Positions 44,180-54,702 of a stretch of DNA of 56,004 nt are shown piece after piece. Position numbers and translations under genes: made by a program. The DNA comes from Methylosinus sporium. Its GTDB lineage: Bacteria; Pseudomonadota; Alphaproteobacteria; Rhizobiales; Beijerinckiaceae. The notes under the pieces are model-generated. The model searched no databases. It worked only from the letters and a program-made list of their open reading frames with translations, and had not been told where the DNA came from. The stretch's first letter is position 1; every line of letters starts with the position of its first letter. Where the stretch lies: the NCBI RefSeq assembly GCF_003113265.1, contig NZ_PUIV01000025.1, positions 1 through 56,004 of the forward strand, given 5' to 3'.

Positions 44180-45991
44180 TCACGCTGCGCACGCGTCCCG
44201 CGTCGCCGCCACCCGCAAGCGGGCGACCAGATCGATCAATTCGCGCGTGCGCGCCGTGAGATCGGCGCTGGCGCCCGATGAACGCGTCGCGATCGCGGCG
44301 TTCTCGCGCGTCGCCCGATCGATCTCGCCGATCGCGAGGCAGACGCCGCCGAGGCTCGCGGCCTGCTCCTTCGCCGCAGCGGCGACCTCCGCCACCAGAG
44401 CGTCGGAAGCCGCGGTCAGCTCGGCGACTTCCGTCAAGGCGCGGCTCGTCTCGTTCACGAGGCCGACGCCGCGCTTCACTTGCGCCTGAGCGGTGGAGAC
44501 GAGCTGGCCGATCTCCTTCGCCGCCTGCAAGGAGCGCTGTGCGAGCGAGCGCACTTCCGAGGCGACCACGGCGAAGCCGCGGCCGGCCTCGCCGCTGCGC
44601 GCCGCCTCGACGCCGGCGTTGAGCGCGAGAAGATTGGTTTGAAAAGCGATCTCGTCGATGATGTCGACGATTTGGCCGATCTGCCGGGACGATGTCTCTA
44701 TCGCGCTCATCGCGCCGATCGACTCGCGCAGGACGTCGCCGCCGCGCCGCGCGCTGCCGCTGGCGCGCAGCACGAGATCGCGAACCTCGGCGGTCGTTTC
44801 GGCGGTGTGGCCGATCGCGACCGTCGAGCGGTCGAGATCGGCGGTCGCTTTCTCGAGATCGACGGCTTGCCTTTCGCTGCGATCGGCGAGGCGGCCGGCG
44901 ACCTCGGCGGCCTCCGCGGTCCCGTCGAGAACCGAGCGCGAATTGGCCGCCACCGCCGCTATGGCGCGGCGCAGCTTTTCCACCGCTATGTTGAAATTCT
45001 GGCGCAGCGCCTCGTATTCGGCGGCGAAAGCCTCGTCGATCCGATAGGTCAGCTCGCCATGGGAGAGATTTTCCAGCCCGCGGGCGAGAGCGGCGACGAC
45101 CGCGGCCTGGCTCTCCGCCGCGCGGCGACGCTCCGCCTCCGCCATTTCCCGCAGCTCGGCCGCCGCTCGGCGCTGCGCCTCGGCCTCCTGCTCTAGCCGG
45201 CGCTTGTCCCGCGCCGCGGCCTCGAAGGCGAGCAGCGCCCGCGCCATGTCGCCGATCTCGTCCCGCCGCTCGACATGAGGCACGGTCGCGTCGAAATCTC
45301 CGTCGGCGGCGCGCTTCATGGCGCGCGCGATCGTCGCCAGCGGGCGGCGGATCTGCGTCGCGACGATCCATATGGCGGCGATGAGAGCGATGCTCGTCAC
45401 CGCGGCGGGCACGGCGAGCGTCAGCGCCTCGTCGCGGCCGCGAACGCTTTCGCGCGCGCGGCGCTCGGCGGCGAGACCGTCGAGGGTTCCGCGCACGAAG
45501 GCTTCCATCTCCGCGACCATTTTCTCGCGATTGGCGATGGTCGCCTCGTCATTGGCCTGCAGAAGCGCCGCCTTGGGAGAAATGGAGAGGCCGAGCTCCA
45601 CAGTGTCGTTCTGATAGGAGACGAATTCCTGCACGGCGAGCGCGATGCGCGTCTTGCGCTCGTTCGGGATGCGGCCGCCGGCCCGAGCGAGCAGCGCCTC
45701 GCTCGCCGCGCGCACATCGTCGAGCGTTCGCCGCAGCGTTCCGAGTTTTCCTTCGATCTCGGCCTTGCTGTCGGATGCGAAGACGGAGTTGGCGACGATC
45801 GCCGAATGCTGGACGGATTGCGCGAGCCCGCGCGCCTGCAGGGCGAATGCGTAGCTCGCCTCGAGCGCATCCATCCGGCCGGCGTCGTGGCGCGATTGCC
45901 AGAAGGCGAAAAGGGAGAGGCCGAGGGCGAGAGCGCCGAGCAGCGCGATGACCGCGCCGAGCTTGCCTGCGATGCTCGATTTCATTTTCAT
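44180..45991 (-). CDS. Methyl-accepting chemotaxis protein
   Basis: A 603-residue chemoreceptor. TM1 lies at about 7-29 (KLGAVIALLGALALGLSLFA), a helical periplasmic sensor (about 30-180) follows, and TM2 is at about 185-210 (AAVTSIALIAAIWIVATQI), then HAMP (RRPLATIARAMKRAADGDF) and a long coiled-coil signalling domain with the hairpin IVDIIDEIAFQTNLLALNAG and VEAARSGEAGRGFAVVASEV. No C-terminal CheR-docking pentapeptide is seen. ATG 45991 is chosen as it sits just before TM1; ATGs near 46072 would add 27 residues. No che genes are nearby. It lies downstream of oxyR in the same direction. Confidence 0.93.
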   Translation of the reverse strand: MKMKSSIAGKLGAVIALLGALALGLSLFAFWQSRHDAGRMDALEASYAFALQARGLAQSVQHSAIVANSVFASDSKAEIEGKLGTLRRTLDDVRAASEALLARAGGRIPNERKTRIALAVQEFVSYQNDTVELGLSISPKAALLQANDEATIANREKMVAEMEAFVRGTLDGLAAERRARESVRGRDEALTLAVPAAVTSIALIAAIWIVATQIRRPLATIARAMKRAADGDFDATVPHVERRDEIGDMARALLAFEAAARDKRRLEQEAEAQRRAAAELREMAEAERRRAAESQAAVVAALARGLENLSHGELTYRIDEAFAAEYEALRQNFNIAVEKLRRAIAAVAANSRSVLDGTAEAAEVAGRLADRSERQAVDLEKATADLDRSTVAIGHTAETTAEVRDLVLRASGSARRGGDVLRESIGAMSAIETSSRQIGQIVDIIDEIAFQTNLLALNAGVEAARSGEAGRGFAVVASEVRSLAQRSLQAAKEIGQLVSTAQAQVKRGVGLVNETSRALTEVAELTAASDALVAEVAAAAKEQAASLGGVCLAIGEIDRATRENAAIATRSSGASADLTARTRELIDLVARLRVAATRDACAA

Positions 45992-46136
45992 TGGACGCCG
46001 CGCGCGAGCGTTTCCAGCCGCCGGCTCGGCGTTGGAAACGCGTTGAGACAATGCCGAGAGTGACGGCATCATCCGCTGCGCAAGTTTCGAAAAAGCTAAG
46101 ATGAATTCGTTCAAGCCATTATTTTGAATGACATTT

Positions 46137-47036
46137 TTATGACATCTCCCGCTCGGGATGGTTTTGTCGCGACGCCGCGATCGTTCGGCCGAGGGCGCGA
46201 AACTCGTCGCCGCGGCGCGAAGATTTGCGCCAGACGAGTCCGATGGTCCGGCGCGGTTCCGGCGACTCGATGCGAAGCACGCGGATGGAGCCGCGCGCCG
46301 TCTCGATCGGCAGGCTCATTTCGGGCAGCAACGTGCAACCCATGCCCGCCGAAACCATTTGGACCAGCGTCGTCAGATTGGTCATGCCGAAAGTGTCGAT
46401 GTTCAGCACATTGCGGCTCTCGCAAAAGCTGAGCGCCTGATCGCGCAGGCAATGGCCGTCCTCGAGCAGCAGTAGTCTTTGCGCCTTCAGCATCTCCGCG
46501 CTGACGGAGCCGGTTTCCTCCGGCGGTCCGCTCGGAGGAGCGACGAGATAGAAGCGATCCTCGAAGAGCGGCATGGATTCGAGCTCGGGATCGACGGGCG
46601 TCGCCAGCATGACGAGGTCCAGAAGTCCGTCGTCCAGCTCGGCCAGCAATGTGGCCGTCTGCGCCTCGCGAATATGCAGAGGTCGAAGAGCGGCCGCGCC
46701 GCCGCCGAACGCATCGAACAAGGTCGGCAGAATATAGGGCGCGACGGTCGGGATGATGCCGAGGCGGAGCGGACAGAAATTCTGATCCGCCATCGTCTCC
46801 AGCTCCGAAATATCGGCGAGGATTCGGCGCGCGACCTTGGCGATCTCCGCGCCCGCGGCGGTCACTATGACCAGCTTGCCCCGCCGCTCGACCAATTGCG
46901 CGCCGAGCTCGGCCTCCAGCTCCTTGATCTGCATGGAGAGCGCCGGCTGCGTCACGGCGCAGAGATCGGCCGCTTTGCCGAAATGCTCGGTGCGGGCGAG
47001 GGCCTCGAAATAGCGGAGTTGCTTGGTCGTGATCAT
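46137..47036 (-). CDS. oxyR: Hydrogen peroxide-sensing regulator OxyR
   Basis: A 299-residue LysR-family peroxide sensor. The DNA-binding domain (TTKQLRYFEALARTEHFGKA, TQPALSMQIKELEAELGAQL) precedes an effector domain with the redox pair in DGHCLRDQALSFC, whose two cysteines match Cys199 and Cys208 of E. coli OxyR, so the disulfide switch should work. ATG 47036 has AGGA upstream. It is divergent from katG across 96 bases, the classic OxyR-target arrangement. Confidence 0.95.
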   Translation of the reverse strand: MITTKQLRYFEALARTEHFGKAADLCAVTQPALSMQIKELEAELGAQLVERRGKLVIVTAAGAEIAKVARRILADISELETMADQNFCPLRLGIIPTVAPYILPTLFDAFGGGAAALRPLHIREAQTATLLAELDDGLLDLVMLATPVDPELESMPLFEDRFYLVAPPSGPPEETGSVSAEMLKAQRLLLLEDGHCLRDQALSFCESRNVLNIDTFGMTNLTTLVQMVSAGMGCTLLPEMSLPIETARGSIRVLRIESPEPRRTIGLVWRKSSRRGDEFRALGRTIAASRQNHPEREMS

Positions 47037-47132
47037 CAGTTTTCCTGATCGATAACGAAAAATTTCGAATTTTACCTAATCGATTTCGCGTCCTATAGCA
47101 AGCTCAGCGGGGGCGCGACGAGGAGGAAAGCA
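47037..47132. promoter_or_regulatory. oxyR-katG divergent control region
   Basis: A 96-base AT-rich region shared by two divergent genes. ATCGAT occurs at 47048-47053 and 47079-47084, with CTATAG at 47093-47098. These ATAG/CTAT-like elements recall OxyR half-sites, but the spacing does not fit the canonical four-part consensus exactly. A strong GAGGAGGAA ribosome-binding site precedes katG. Confidence 0.5.
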
Positions 47133-49403
<2,271 letters not shown>

Positions 49404-49409
49404 TAGAAG

Positions 49410-49449
49410 CGCCGGCCGGACTCTGACCCTTCGGAGAGTCCGGCCGGCG
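49410..49449. terminator. Terminator hairpin between convergent katG and ispDF
   Basis: A perfect 15-bp stem (CGCCGGCCGGACTCT / AGAGTCCGGCCGGCG) with a 10-nt loop lies between the two convergent genes. There is no long T run, but its strength and position suit a bidirectional terminator. Confidence 0.8.
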
Positions 49450-49457
49450 AAATTCGT

Positions 49458-50663
49458 TCACGCGGCGGACATTGGCAGCCGCACCGTCGCCAGCGCCAGC
49501 GCCGCCATGCCTTCCTGACGGCCGGTGAAGCCGAGGCGCTCGGAGGTCGTGGCCTTCACGGCCACGCGGCCGATGTCGACCTCCATGATTTTCGCGAGGC
49601 TCTCGCGAATGGCGTCACGATGCGGGCCGATCTTCGGCGCCTCGCAGACGATGGTCGCGTCGACATGGGAGATGATCCCGCCGCGCTCGCGCACGCGCTT
49701 CGCCGCAAAGGCGAGGAAGATGGAGGAGGGCGCGCCCCTCCATTGCTGGTCCGAGGGCGGGAAATGCTTGCCGATGTCGCCATCGGCCAGGGCGCCGAGC
49801 AGAGCGTCGGTGATGGCGTGGGCGAGCACATCGGCGTCGGAATGGCCGGCGAGGCCGTGGCTGTGCGGCACGGCGACGCCGCCGAGCCAGACCTTGTCGC
49901 CCTCGCCGAAAGCGTGGACGTCATAGCCCTGGCCGGTGCGAATGTCGGAGAGGTCGCCCAGCAGAGCGTTTTGCGCGCGCAAGAAATCCTCCGGCGTGGT
50001 GAGCTTGAAATTGGCGGCGTCGCCCGGGAACACATGGACCTTGTGGCCGGCGGCCTCGGCGACCATGCCGTCATCGGTGAGCTCGGCGCAGCCGCTCGCG
50101 ACCTTGCGATGCGCGGCGAGGATCAGCGGAAAGGCGAAAGACTGCGGCGTCTGCACGAAGCGCAGGCTCGCACGGTCGGGAGTGGCGATCACGACGCTCT
50201 CGGCGTCGATCTGCTTCACCGTATCGGCGAGCGGCAGGCCCGGCACGGCCGCGCCATGGACGCGCGCCGCCTCTATGGACCTGGCGACGAGAGCCCGGTC
50301 GGCGAAGGGCCGCGCGGCGTCCTGGATCAGCACGATCTCCGGGGCGGGAGAGAGTGTCGCCAGCGCCTCGAGCCCATTGCGCACGCTCTGCTGGCGCGTC
50401 GCGCCGCCGATCGCCGGCTCCAGTAGATGCGCGCGCGCACCGTCCGAGAGCTCGGCGACGCTGCCGCGATAGAGCTCCGCATCGTCGGCATGGATGGCGA
50501 CGATCAGCCGCGCCTGCGGCGCCGCCCGATGCATCGCTTCGAGCGTGCGCGCCAGAAGAGACTTGCCGAGAAGCGAACGATATTGTTTCGGAAGGCCGTC
50601 GCCCGCCCGCACGCCGCGGCCGCCGGCGACGGTGAGGATCGCAATGGTCGAGGATGAGCTCAT
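49458..50663 (-). CDS. ispDF: Bifunctional IspD/IspF isoprenoid enzyme
   Basis: A fused enzyme of the non-mevalonate (MEP) pathway, 401 residues. The N-terminal IspD part (residues about 5-225) is a CTP:2-C-methylerythritol-4-phosphate cytidylyltransferase with VAGGRGVRAGDGLPKQYRSL and IQDAARPFADRALV. The C-terminal IspF part (about 240-400), the cyclodiphosphate synthase, has RTGQGYDVHAFGEGD (zinc Asp-x-His), GLAGHSDADVLAHAITDALL and TTSERLGFTGRQEG. The fusion is standard in Rhizobiales. ATG 50663 has GGGAGAGG upstream. It is divergent from dusB. Confidence 0.96.
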   Translation of the reverse strand: MSSSSTIAILTVAGGRGVRAGDGLPKQYRSLLGKSLLARTLEAMHRAAPQARLIVAIHADDAELYRGSVAELSDGARAHLLEPAIGGATRQQSVRNGLEALATLSPAPEIVLIQDAARPFADRALVARSIEAARVHGAAVPGLPLADTVKQIDAESVVIATPDRASLRFVQTPQSFAFPLILAAHRKVASGCAELTDDGMVAEAAGHKVHVFPGDAANFKLTTPEDFLRAQNALLGDLSDIRTGQGYDVHAFGEGDKVWLGGVAVPHSHGLAGHSDADVLAHAITDALLGALADGDIGKHFPPSDQQWRGAPSSIFLAFAAKRVRERGGIISHVDATIVCEAPKIGPHRDAIRESLAKIMEVDIGRVAVKATTSERLGFTGRQEGMAALALATVRLPMSAA

Positions 50664-50719
50664 GGGGGCACCTCTCCCGCTTTTTCGGCCTCGCGTCAAT
50701 TTTCACTATTCTCGGGGAT

Positions 50720-50755
50720 GTACGCATTGCGTACGTATGACCATCTGCATATAGT
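50720..50755 (+). promoter_or_regulatory. Putative dusB-ntrBC promoter with overlapping palindrome
   Basis: TTGCGT (50727-50732), a 17-nt spacer and TATAGT (50750-50755) end about 10 bases before the dusB ATG. The -35 overlaps a perfect palindrome GTACGC-ATT-GCGTAC (50720-50734), a candidate operator controlling the dusB-ntrB-ntrC transcript. Confidence 0.5.
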
Positions 50756-50764
50756 GTAGGCACG

Positions 50765-51814
50765 ATGACAACTGATGAATTTATAGGCGAGACCATAGGA
50801 GCCACGCCTTTGCGCATCGGTTCGCTTCATCTAGAAGGGCGCGCCTTTCTGGCGCCTATGGCCGGCGTGACCGATCTCGCCATGCGGCGGATCGCATTGC
50901 GTTTCGGCGCCTCCGCGGCGGTCGGCGAAATGGTCGGGGCGAGCGCGCTGGCGCGTGGCGACGTCGAGGCCCGCCAGCGCCTGGACGGTTCCGGCATAGA
51001 CGCCCATATCGTGCAGATCGCGGCGCGCGATCCGGCGGGCGTCGCCGAGACGGCGCGGCAGGCCGAGGCCGCGGGAGCGAGGCTGATCGACATCAACATG
51101 GGCTGTCCCTGCAAACGCGTGACCGGCGGCCTCGCCGGCGCGGCGCTGATGCGCGAGCCGGCGCTCGCCGCCGAACTGGTCCGCGCCGCCGTGGAGGCGG
51201 TCTCGGTTCCGGTGAGCGTCAAAATGCGGCTCGGCTGGGATGAGTCCTCCCGCAACGCCGCCGAGCTGGCGCGGCTGGTCGAGGCCGAGGGCGCCGTCAT
51301 GGTGACGGTGCATGGCCGCACCCGCGCGCAATTCTACGAGGGCAAAGCGGATTGGCGGGCGATCGCCGCGGTCAAGTCCGCCGTGAAAATTCCGGTCGTC
51401 GCCAATGGCGATTGCGCCTCGCCGCAGGACGCCGCCGCAATGCTCGCGGCCTCCGGCGCCGATGCGGTGATGGTGGGCCGCGCGGCGCAGGGGCGGCCCT
51501 GGCTCGTCGGCGACATCGCGCATTTTCTGGCGACCGGCCACCGCCGCGCCGAGCCCTCCGCCATGGCGCGGCTGGAGGCCGCGCTCGAGCATTTGGACGG
51601 TCTGCTGATCGCCATGGGGGCGAATATGGGCCTGCGCCACGCGCGCAAACACCTCTCCGCCTATGCCGAGCAGGCGGAGGGGGAGGCGGAGGAGCGCGCA
51701 CGTCTCAGACGGGCGCTGGTCGCCGCCGACTCGGCGGCGGAAGCGCGCGGACTTCTTCGCCGCTTGTTCTCGCTCGAGCCGGCGCATGGGGAGCCGGCTT
51801 CGGCCTATTGTTGA
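50765..51814 (+). CDS. dusB: tRNA-dihydrouridine synthase (NifR3 type)
   Basis: Flavin enzyme that reduces uridines in tRNA, 349 residues. TIM-barrel motifs are FLAPMAGVTDLAMRRIA, then DINMGCPCKRVTGGLAGAAL (catalytic Cys), VSVKMRLGWDESS, VTVHGRTRAQFYEGKADW, PVVANGDCASPQDAA and VMVGRAAQGRPWL (FMN phosphate site). This is the gene called nifR3 in other alphaproteobacteria, where it is the first gene of the ntr operon, as here. The predicted leader is only a few bases long and no clear ribosome-binding site is seen. Confidence 0.95.
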   Translation: MTTDEFIGETIGATPLRIGSLHLEGRAFLAPMAGVTDLAMRRIALRFGASAAVGEMVGASALARGDVEARQRLDGSGIDAHIVQIAARDPAGVAETARQAEAAGARLIDINMGCPCKRVTGGLAGAALMREPALAAELVRAAVEAVSVPVSVKMRLGWDESSRNAAELARLVEAEGAVMVTVHGRTRAQFYEGKADWRAIAAVKSAVKIPVVANGDCASPQDAAAMLAASGADAVMVGRAAQGRPWLVGDIAHFLATGHRRAEPSAMARLEAALEHLDGLLIAMGANMGLRHARKHLSAYAEQAEGEAEERARLRRALVAADSAAEARGLLRRLFSLEPAHGEPASAYC

Positions 51815-51877
51815 CGCGTTCAAGTCCGATAGAGGATCGGCGCGCGCCGCGCCGGAAAACGAGTTCGAGGTATCGAG

Positions 51878-53116
51878 ATGTCCGCCGAATCCAACCCGCA
51901 CCGGCGCAAGAGCGCGCTCGCCACGCCCGTCGGTGCGAGGCTGCGCGTCATCGCCGACGATAATCGCGCCTGCATTCTCGAAGCATTGCCCAATGTGATC
52001 CTGGCGATCCGGCCGGACGGCGTCATCGTCGACGCCAACGCCGCGGCGGAATCCTTTTTCGAGATCGGCAAGCCGATCCTCATCGGCCAGGAGCTGAGCC
52101 GTCTCGTGCCCTTCGGCTCGCCCATTCTGGCGCTGATCGAGCAGGTGCGCGAGCGTGGCTCGGCGATCAATGAATATCGCATCGACCTCGGCCGCCCCGG
52201 GGCGGAGGGCGAGCGGCGCGTCGATGTGCACTGCGCGCCGCTGCCGGACAGCGAAGGCGGCGTTCTGGTCGTGCTGCAGGAGCGCACAATTGCCGATAAA
52301 ATAGACAGGCAGCTGACCCATAGGGGGGCGGCGCGCACGGTTTCTGGGCTCGCAGCGATGCTCGCCCATGAGATCAAGAACCCGCTGTCGGGCATTCGCG
52401 GCGCCGCGCAATTGCTGGAAAGCTCGGTCGGAGACGCCGATCGGGCGCTGACTCGGCTGATCTGCGAGGAGACCGACCGCATCGTCCGCCTCGTCGACCG
52501 CATGGAAGTATTTTCCGACTCGCGGCCGCTGGAGCGCGAGAAGGTCAATATTCATGTGGTGCTGGACCATGTGAAGCGCGTCGCCCGCAGCGGCTTCGCC
52601 CGCCACATTCGCTTCATCGAAAATTACGACCCCTCGCTGCCGCCGGTCGCCGCCAATCGCGATCAGCTGGTGCAGGTCTTCCTCAATCTGGTCAAGAACG
52701 CCGCCGAGGCGATCGGCGACTCCATCGACGGCGAGATCGAACTCTCCACGGCCTTCCGGCCGGGGGTCAGCCTGCGCACCGCCGGCGACAAGCGCCCGGT
52801 GGGGCTGCCGCTGGAATTCTGTGTGCGCGACAATGGCCGCGGCGTGCCCGAGGACATAGCCGCGCATTTGTTCGATCCCTTCGTCACCACGAAGACTTCC
52901 GGAACTGGCCTCGGACTTGCACTGGTGGCCAAGATCGTCAATGACCACGGCGGCATCGTCGAATGCGAATCTCACCCGAGGCGTACCACTTTCCGTATTT
53001 TGATGCCGATGTATCGCAACAAGGACGAGGAGAAGCGAGCAGACGAGCGACGAGCCAGACGACACCATTCCGCCGCCGAGGAAACAGAGCCTGCGCCGAC
53101 AGAGCGCCGCTCGTGA
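51878..53116 (+). CDS. ntrB: Nitrogen regulation histidine kinase NtrB
   Basis: A 412-residue cytoplasmic sensor kinase (GlnL/NtrB) that phosphorylates NtrC when nitrogen is scarce and is checked by PII proteins. A PAS domain (about 30-145; [20 protein letters not shown]) precedes HisKA with [20 protein letters not shown] (acceptor His) and the ATPase motifs [42 protein letters not shown]. The charged C-terminal tail (about 380-412) is low-complexity. ATG 51878 has GAGGT upstream. Only 63 bases separate it from dusB and 25 from ntrC, so one operon. Confidence 0.95.
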   Translation: MSAESNPHRRKSALATPVGARLRVIADDNRACILEALPNVILAIRPDGVIVDANAAAESFFEIGKPILIGQELSRLVPFGSPILALIEQVRERGSAINEYRIDLGRPGAEGERRVDVHCAPLPDSEGGVLVVLQERTIADKIDRQLTHRGAARTVSGLAAMLAHEIKNPLSGIRGAAQLLESSVGDADRALTRLICEETDRIVRLVDRMEVFSDSRPLEREKVNIHVVLDHVKRVARSGFARHIRFIENYDPSLPPVAANRDQLVQVFLNLVKNAAEAIGDSIDGEIELSTAFRPGVSLRTAGDKRPVGLPLEFCVRDNGRGVPEDIAAHLFDPFVTTKTSGTGLGLALVAKIVNDHGGIVECESHPRRTTFRILMPMYRNKDEEKRADERRARRHHSAAEETEPAPTERRS

Positions 53117-53141
53117 GCACGATCTGCTGGAGAGAATTCCG

Positions 53142-54620
53142 ATGACCCACGGCGAGATTCTGGTCGCCGACGACGACGCCGCGATCAGGACTGTGGTGGC
53201 GCAAGCGCTGTCGCGCGCCGGCTATGAGGTGCGCACCACCGGAACCGCCGCGACCTTATGGCGCTGGGTGCAATCGGGCGAGGGCGATCTCGTCGTCACC
53301 GATGTGGTGATGCCGGACGAGAACGCTTTCGAGCTGCTGCCGCGCATCAAGAAATTGCGCCCCGACCTGCCCATCATCGTGATGAGCGCGCAGAACACTT
53401 TCATGACCGCGATCCGCGCCTCCGAGCGCGGGGCCTATGACTATCTGCCCAAGCCCTTCGATCTGAAGGAGCTGGTCGGCATCGTCGGCCGCGCCATGGC
53501 CGAGCCGCGCAAGAAGAACGAGATCGACGGTCCCGACGATATGGAGGGAATGCCCCTCGTCGGCCGCTCGCAGGCGATGCAGGAGATTTATCGCTCGCTG
53601 GCGCGTCTGATGCAGACCGATCTGACCGTGATGATCAATGGCGAGTCCGGCACCGGCAAGGAGCTGGTCGCCCGCGCGCTGCACGATTATGGCAAGCGCA
53701 AGAAAGGCCCCTTCGTCGCCATCAATATGGCGGCCATACCGCGCGATCTCATCGAGAGCGAGCTGTTCGGCCATGAGAAGGGCTCCTTCACCGGCGCCAA
53801 TCAGCGCTCTATCGGCCGTTTCGAGCAGGCCGAAGGCGGCACGCTGTTCCTGGACGAGATCGGCGATATGCCGATGGAGGCGCAGACGCGGCTGTTGCGC
53901 GTGCTGCAGCAGGGCGAATATACGACCGTCGGCGGCCGCACGCCGATCAAGACCAATGTCCGCATCATCGCCGCGACCAATAAGGATCTGCGCGCGCTGA
54001 TCCAGCAAGGCCTCTTCCGCGAGGACCTCTATTTCCGCCTCAACGTCGTGCCGCTGCGCCTGCCGCCTTTGCGCGAGCGCTCGGAGGATATCGCCGACCT
54101 CGTGCATCACTTCTTCAAAGTGGCGGCGAGCGAGGGCCTGCCACAGAAATACATCGAGCAGGCGGCGCTCGACCGCATGAAGCGCTATCGCTGGCCGGGC
54201 AATATTCGCGAGCTGGAGAATCTCATTCGTCGCCTCGCGGCCCTGCATCCGCAGGAGGTCATCACCGAGGCGGTGGTCGAGCTCGAGCTCGAGCACGAGA
54301 TGCGTCAAGCGTCGCCCGGCGATCGGCTGCAATCGGCGACGGCGAGTTTGGCGGATACGGCCTCCGACAAGGAGGTGGCGCTCTCGACCACGGTCGAGCA
54401 ATATCTCGCCAAGCTGTTTCGTGACCATGGCGAGCGGCTGCCGCCGCCCGGCCTCTATCATCGCGTCATCCGCGAGATAGAAGTGCCGCTGATCTCCGCC
54501 GCTCTCGCGGCGACGCGGGGCAATCAGATCAAAGCGGCGGAGCTTCTGGGCCTCAACCGCAACACGCTGCGCAAGAAGGTCAACGACCTCGACATCCGCC
54601 TGATGCGCTCGCCGCGGTAG
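53142..54620 (+). CDS. ntrC: Nitrogen regulation response regulator NtrC
   Basis: A 492-residue sigma54-dependent activator. The receiver domain (1-125) has the acidic pocket ADDDAA and acceptor Asp54 in [13 protein letters not shown]. The AAA+ domain (about 145-380) has Walker [18 protein letters not shown], the sigma54 loop read as GSFTGA rather than the usual GAFTGA, Walker [14 protein letters not shown] and [19 protein letters not shown]. The C-terminal Fis-type helix-turn-helix reads [26 protein letters not shown] precedes the ATG. Output would be nitrogen-scavenging genes. Confidence 0.96.
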   Translation: MTHGEILVADDDAAIRTVVAQALSRAGYEVRTTGTAATLWRWVQSGEGDLVVTDVVMPDENAFELLPRIKKLRPDLPIIVMSAQNTFMTAIRASERGAYDYLPKPFDLKELVGIVGRAMAEPRKKNEIDGPDDMEGMPLVGRSQAMQEIYRSLARLMQTDLTVMINGESGTGKELVARALHDYGKRKKGPFVAINMAAIPRDLIESELFGHEKGSFTGANQRSIGRFEQAEGGTLFLDEIGDMPMEAQTRLLRVLQQGEYTTVGGRTPIKTNVRIIAATNKDLRALIQQGLFREDLYFRLNVVPLRLPPLRERSEDIADLVHHFFKVAASEGLPQKYIEQAALDRMKRYRWPGNIRELENLIRRLAALHPQEVITEAVVELELEHEMRQASPGDRLQSATASLADTASDKEVALSTTVEQYLAKLFRDHGERLPPPGLYHRVIREIEVPLISAALAATRGNQIKAAELLGLNRNTLRKKVNDLDIRLMRSPR

Positions 54621-54628
54621 GGGAGCGC

Positions 54629-54657
54629 GGCCACTTTCTCCCGTAAAAGGAGAAGGA
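54629..54657. repeat. Palindromic intergenic repeat, partial copy 4
   Basis: Only the second hairpin of the repeat family is present: GGCCACTTTCTCCCGTAAAA followed by GGAGAAGG, with a degraded loop. It lies between ntrC and ntrY. Confidence 0.65.
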
Positions 54658-54702
54658 AGCGCGCGAGATTGCCTCTACCGGCGCCACGACCTATACAGGC
54701 GC

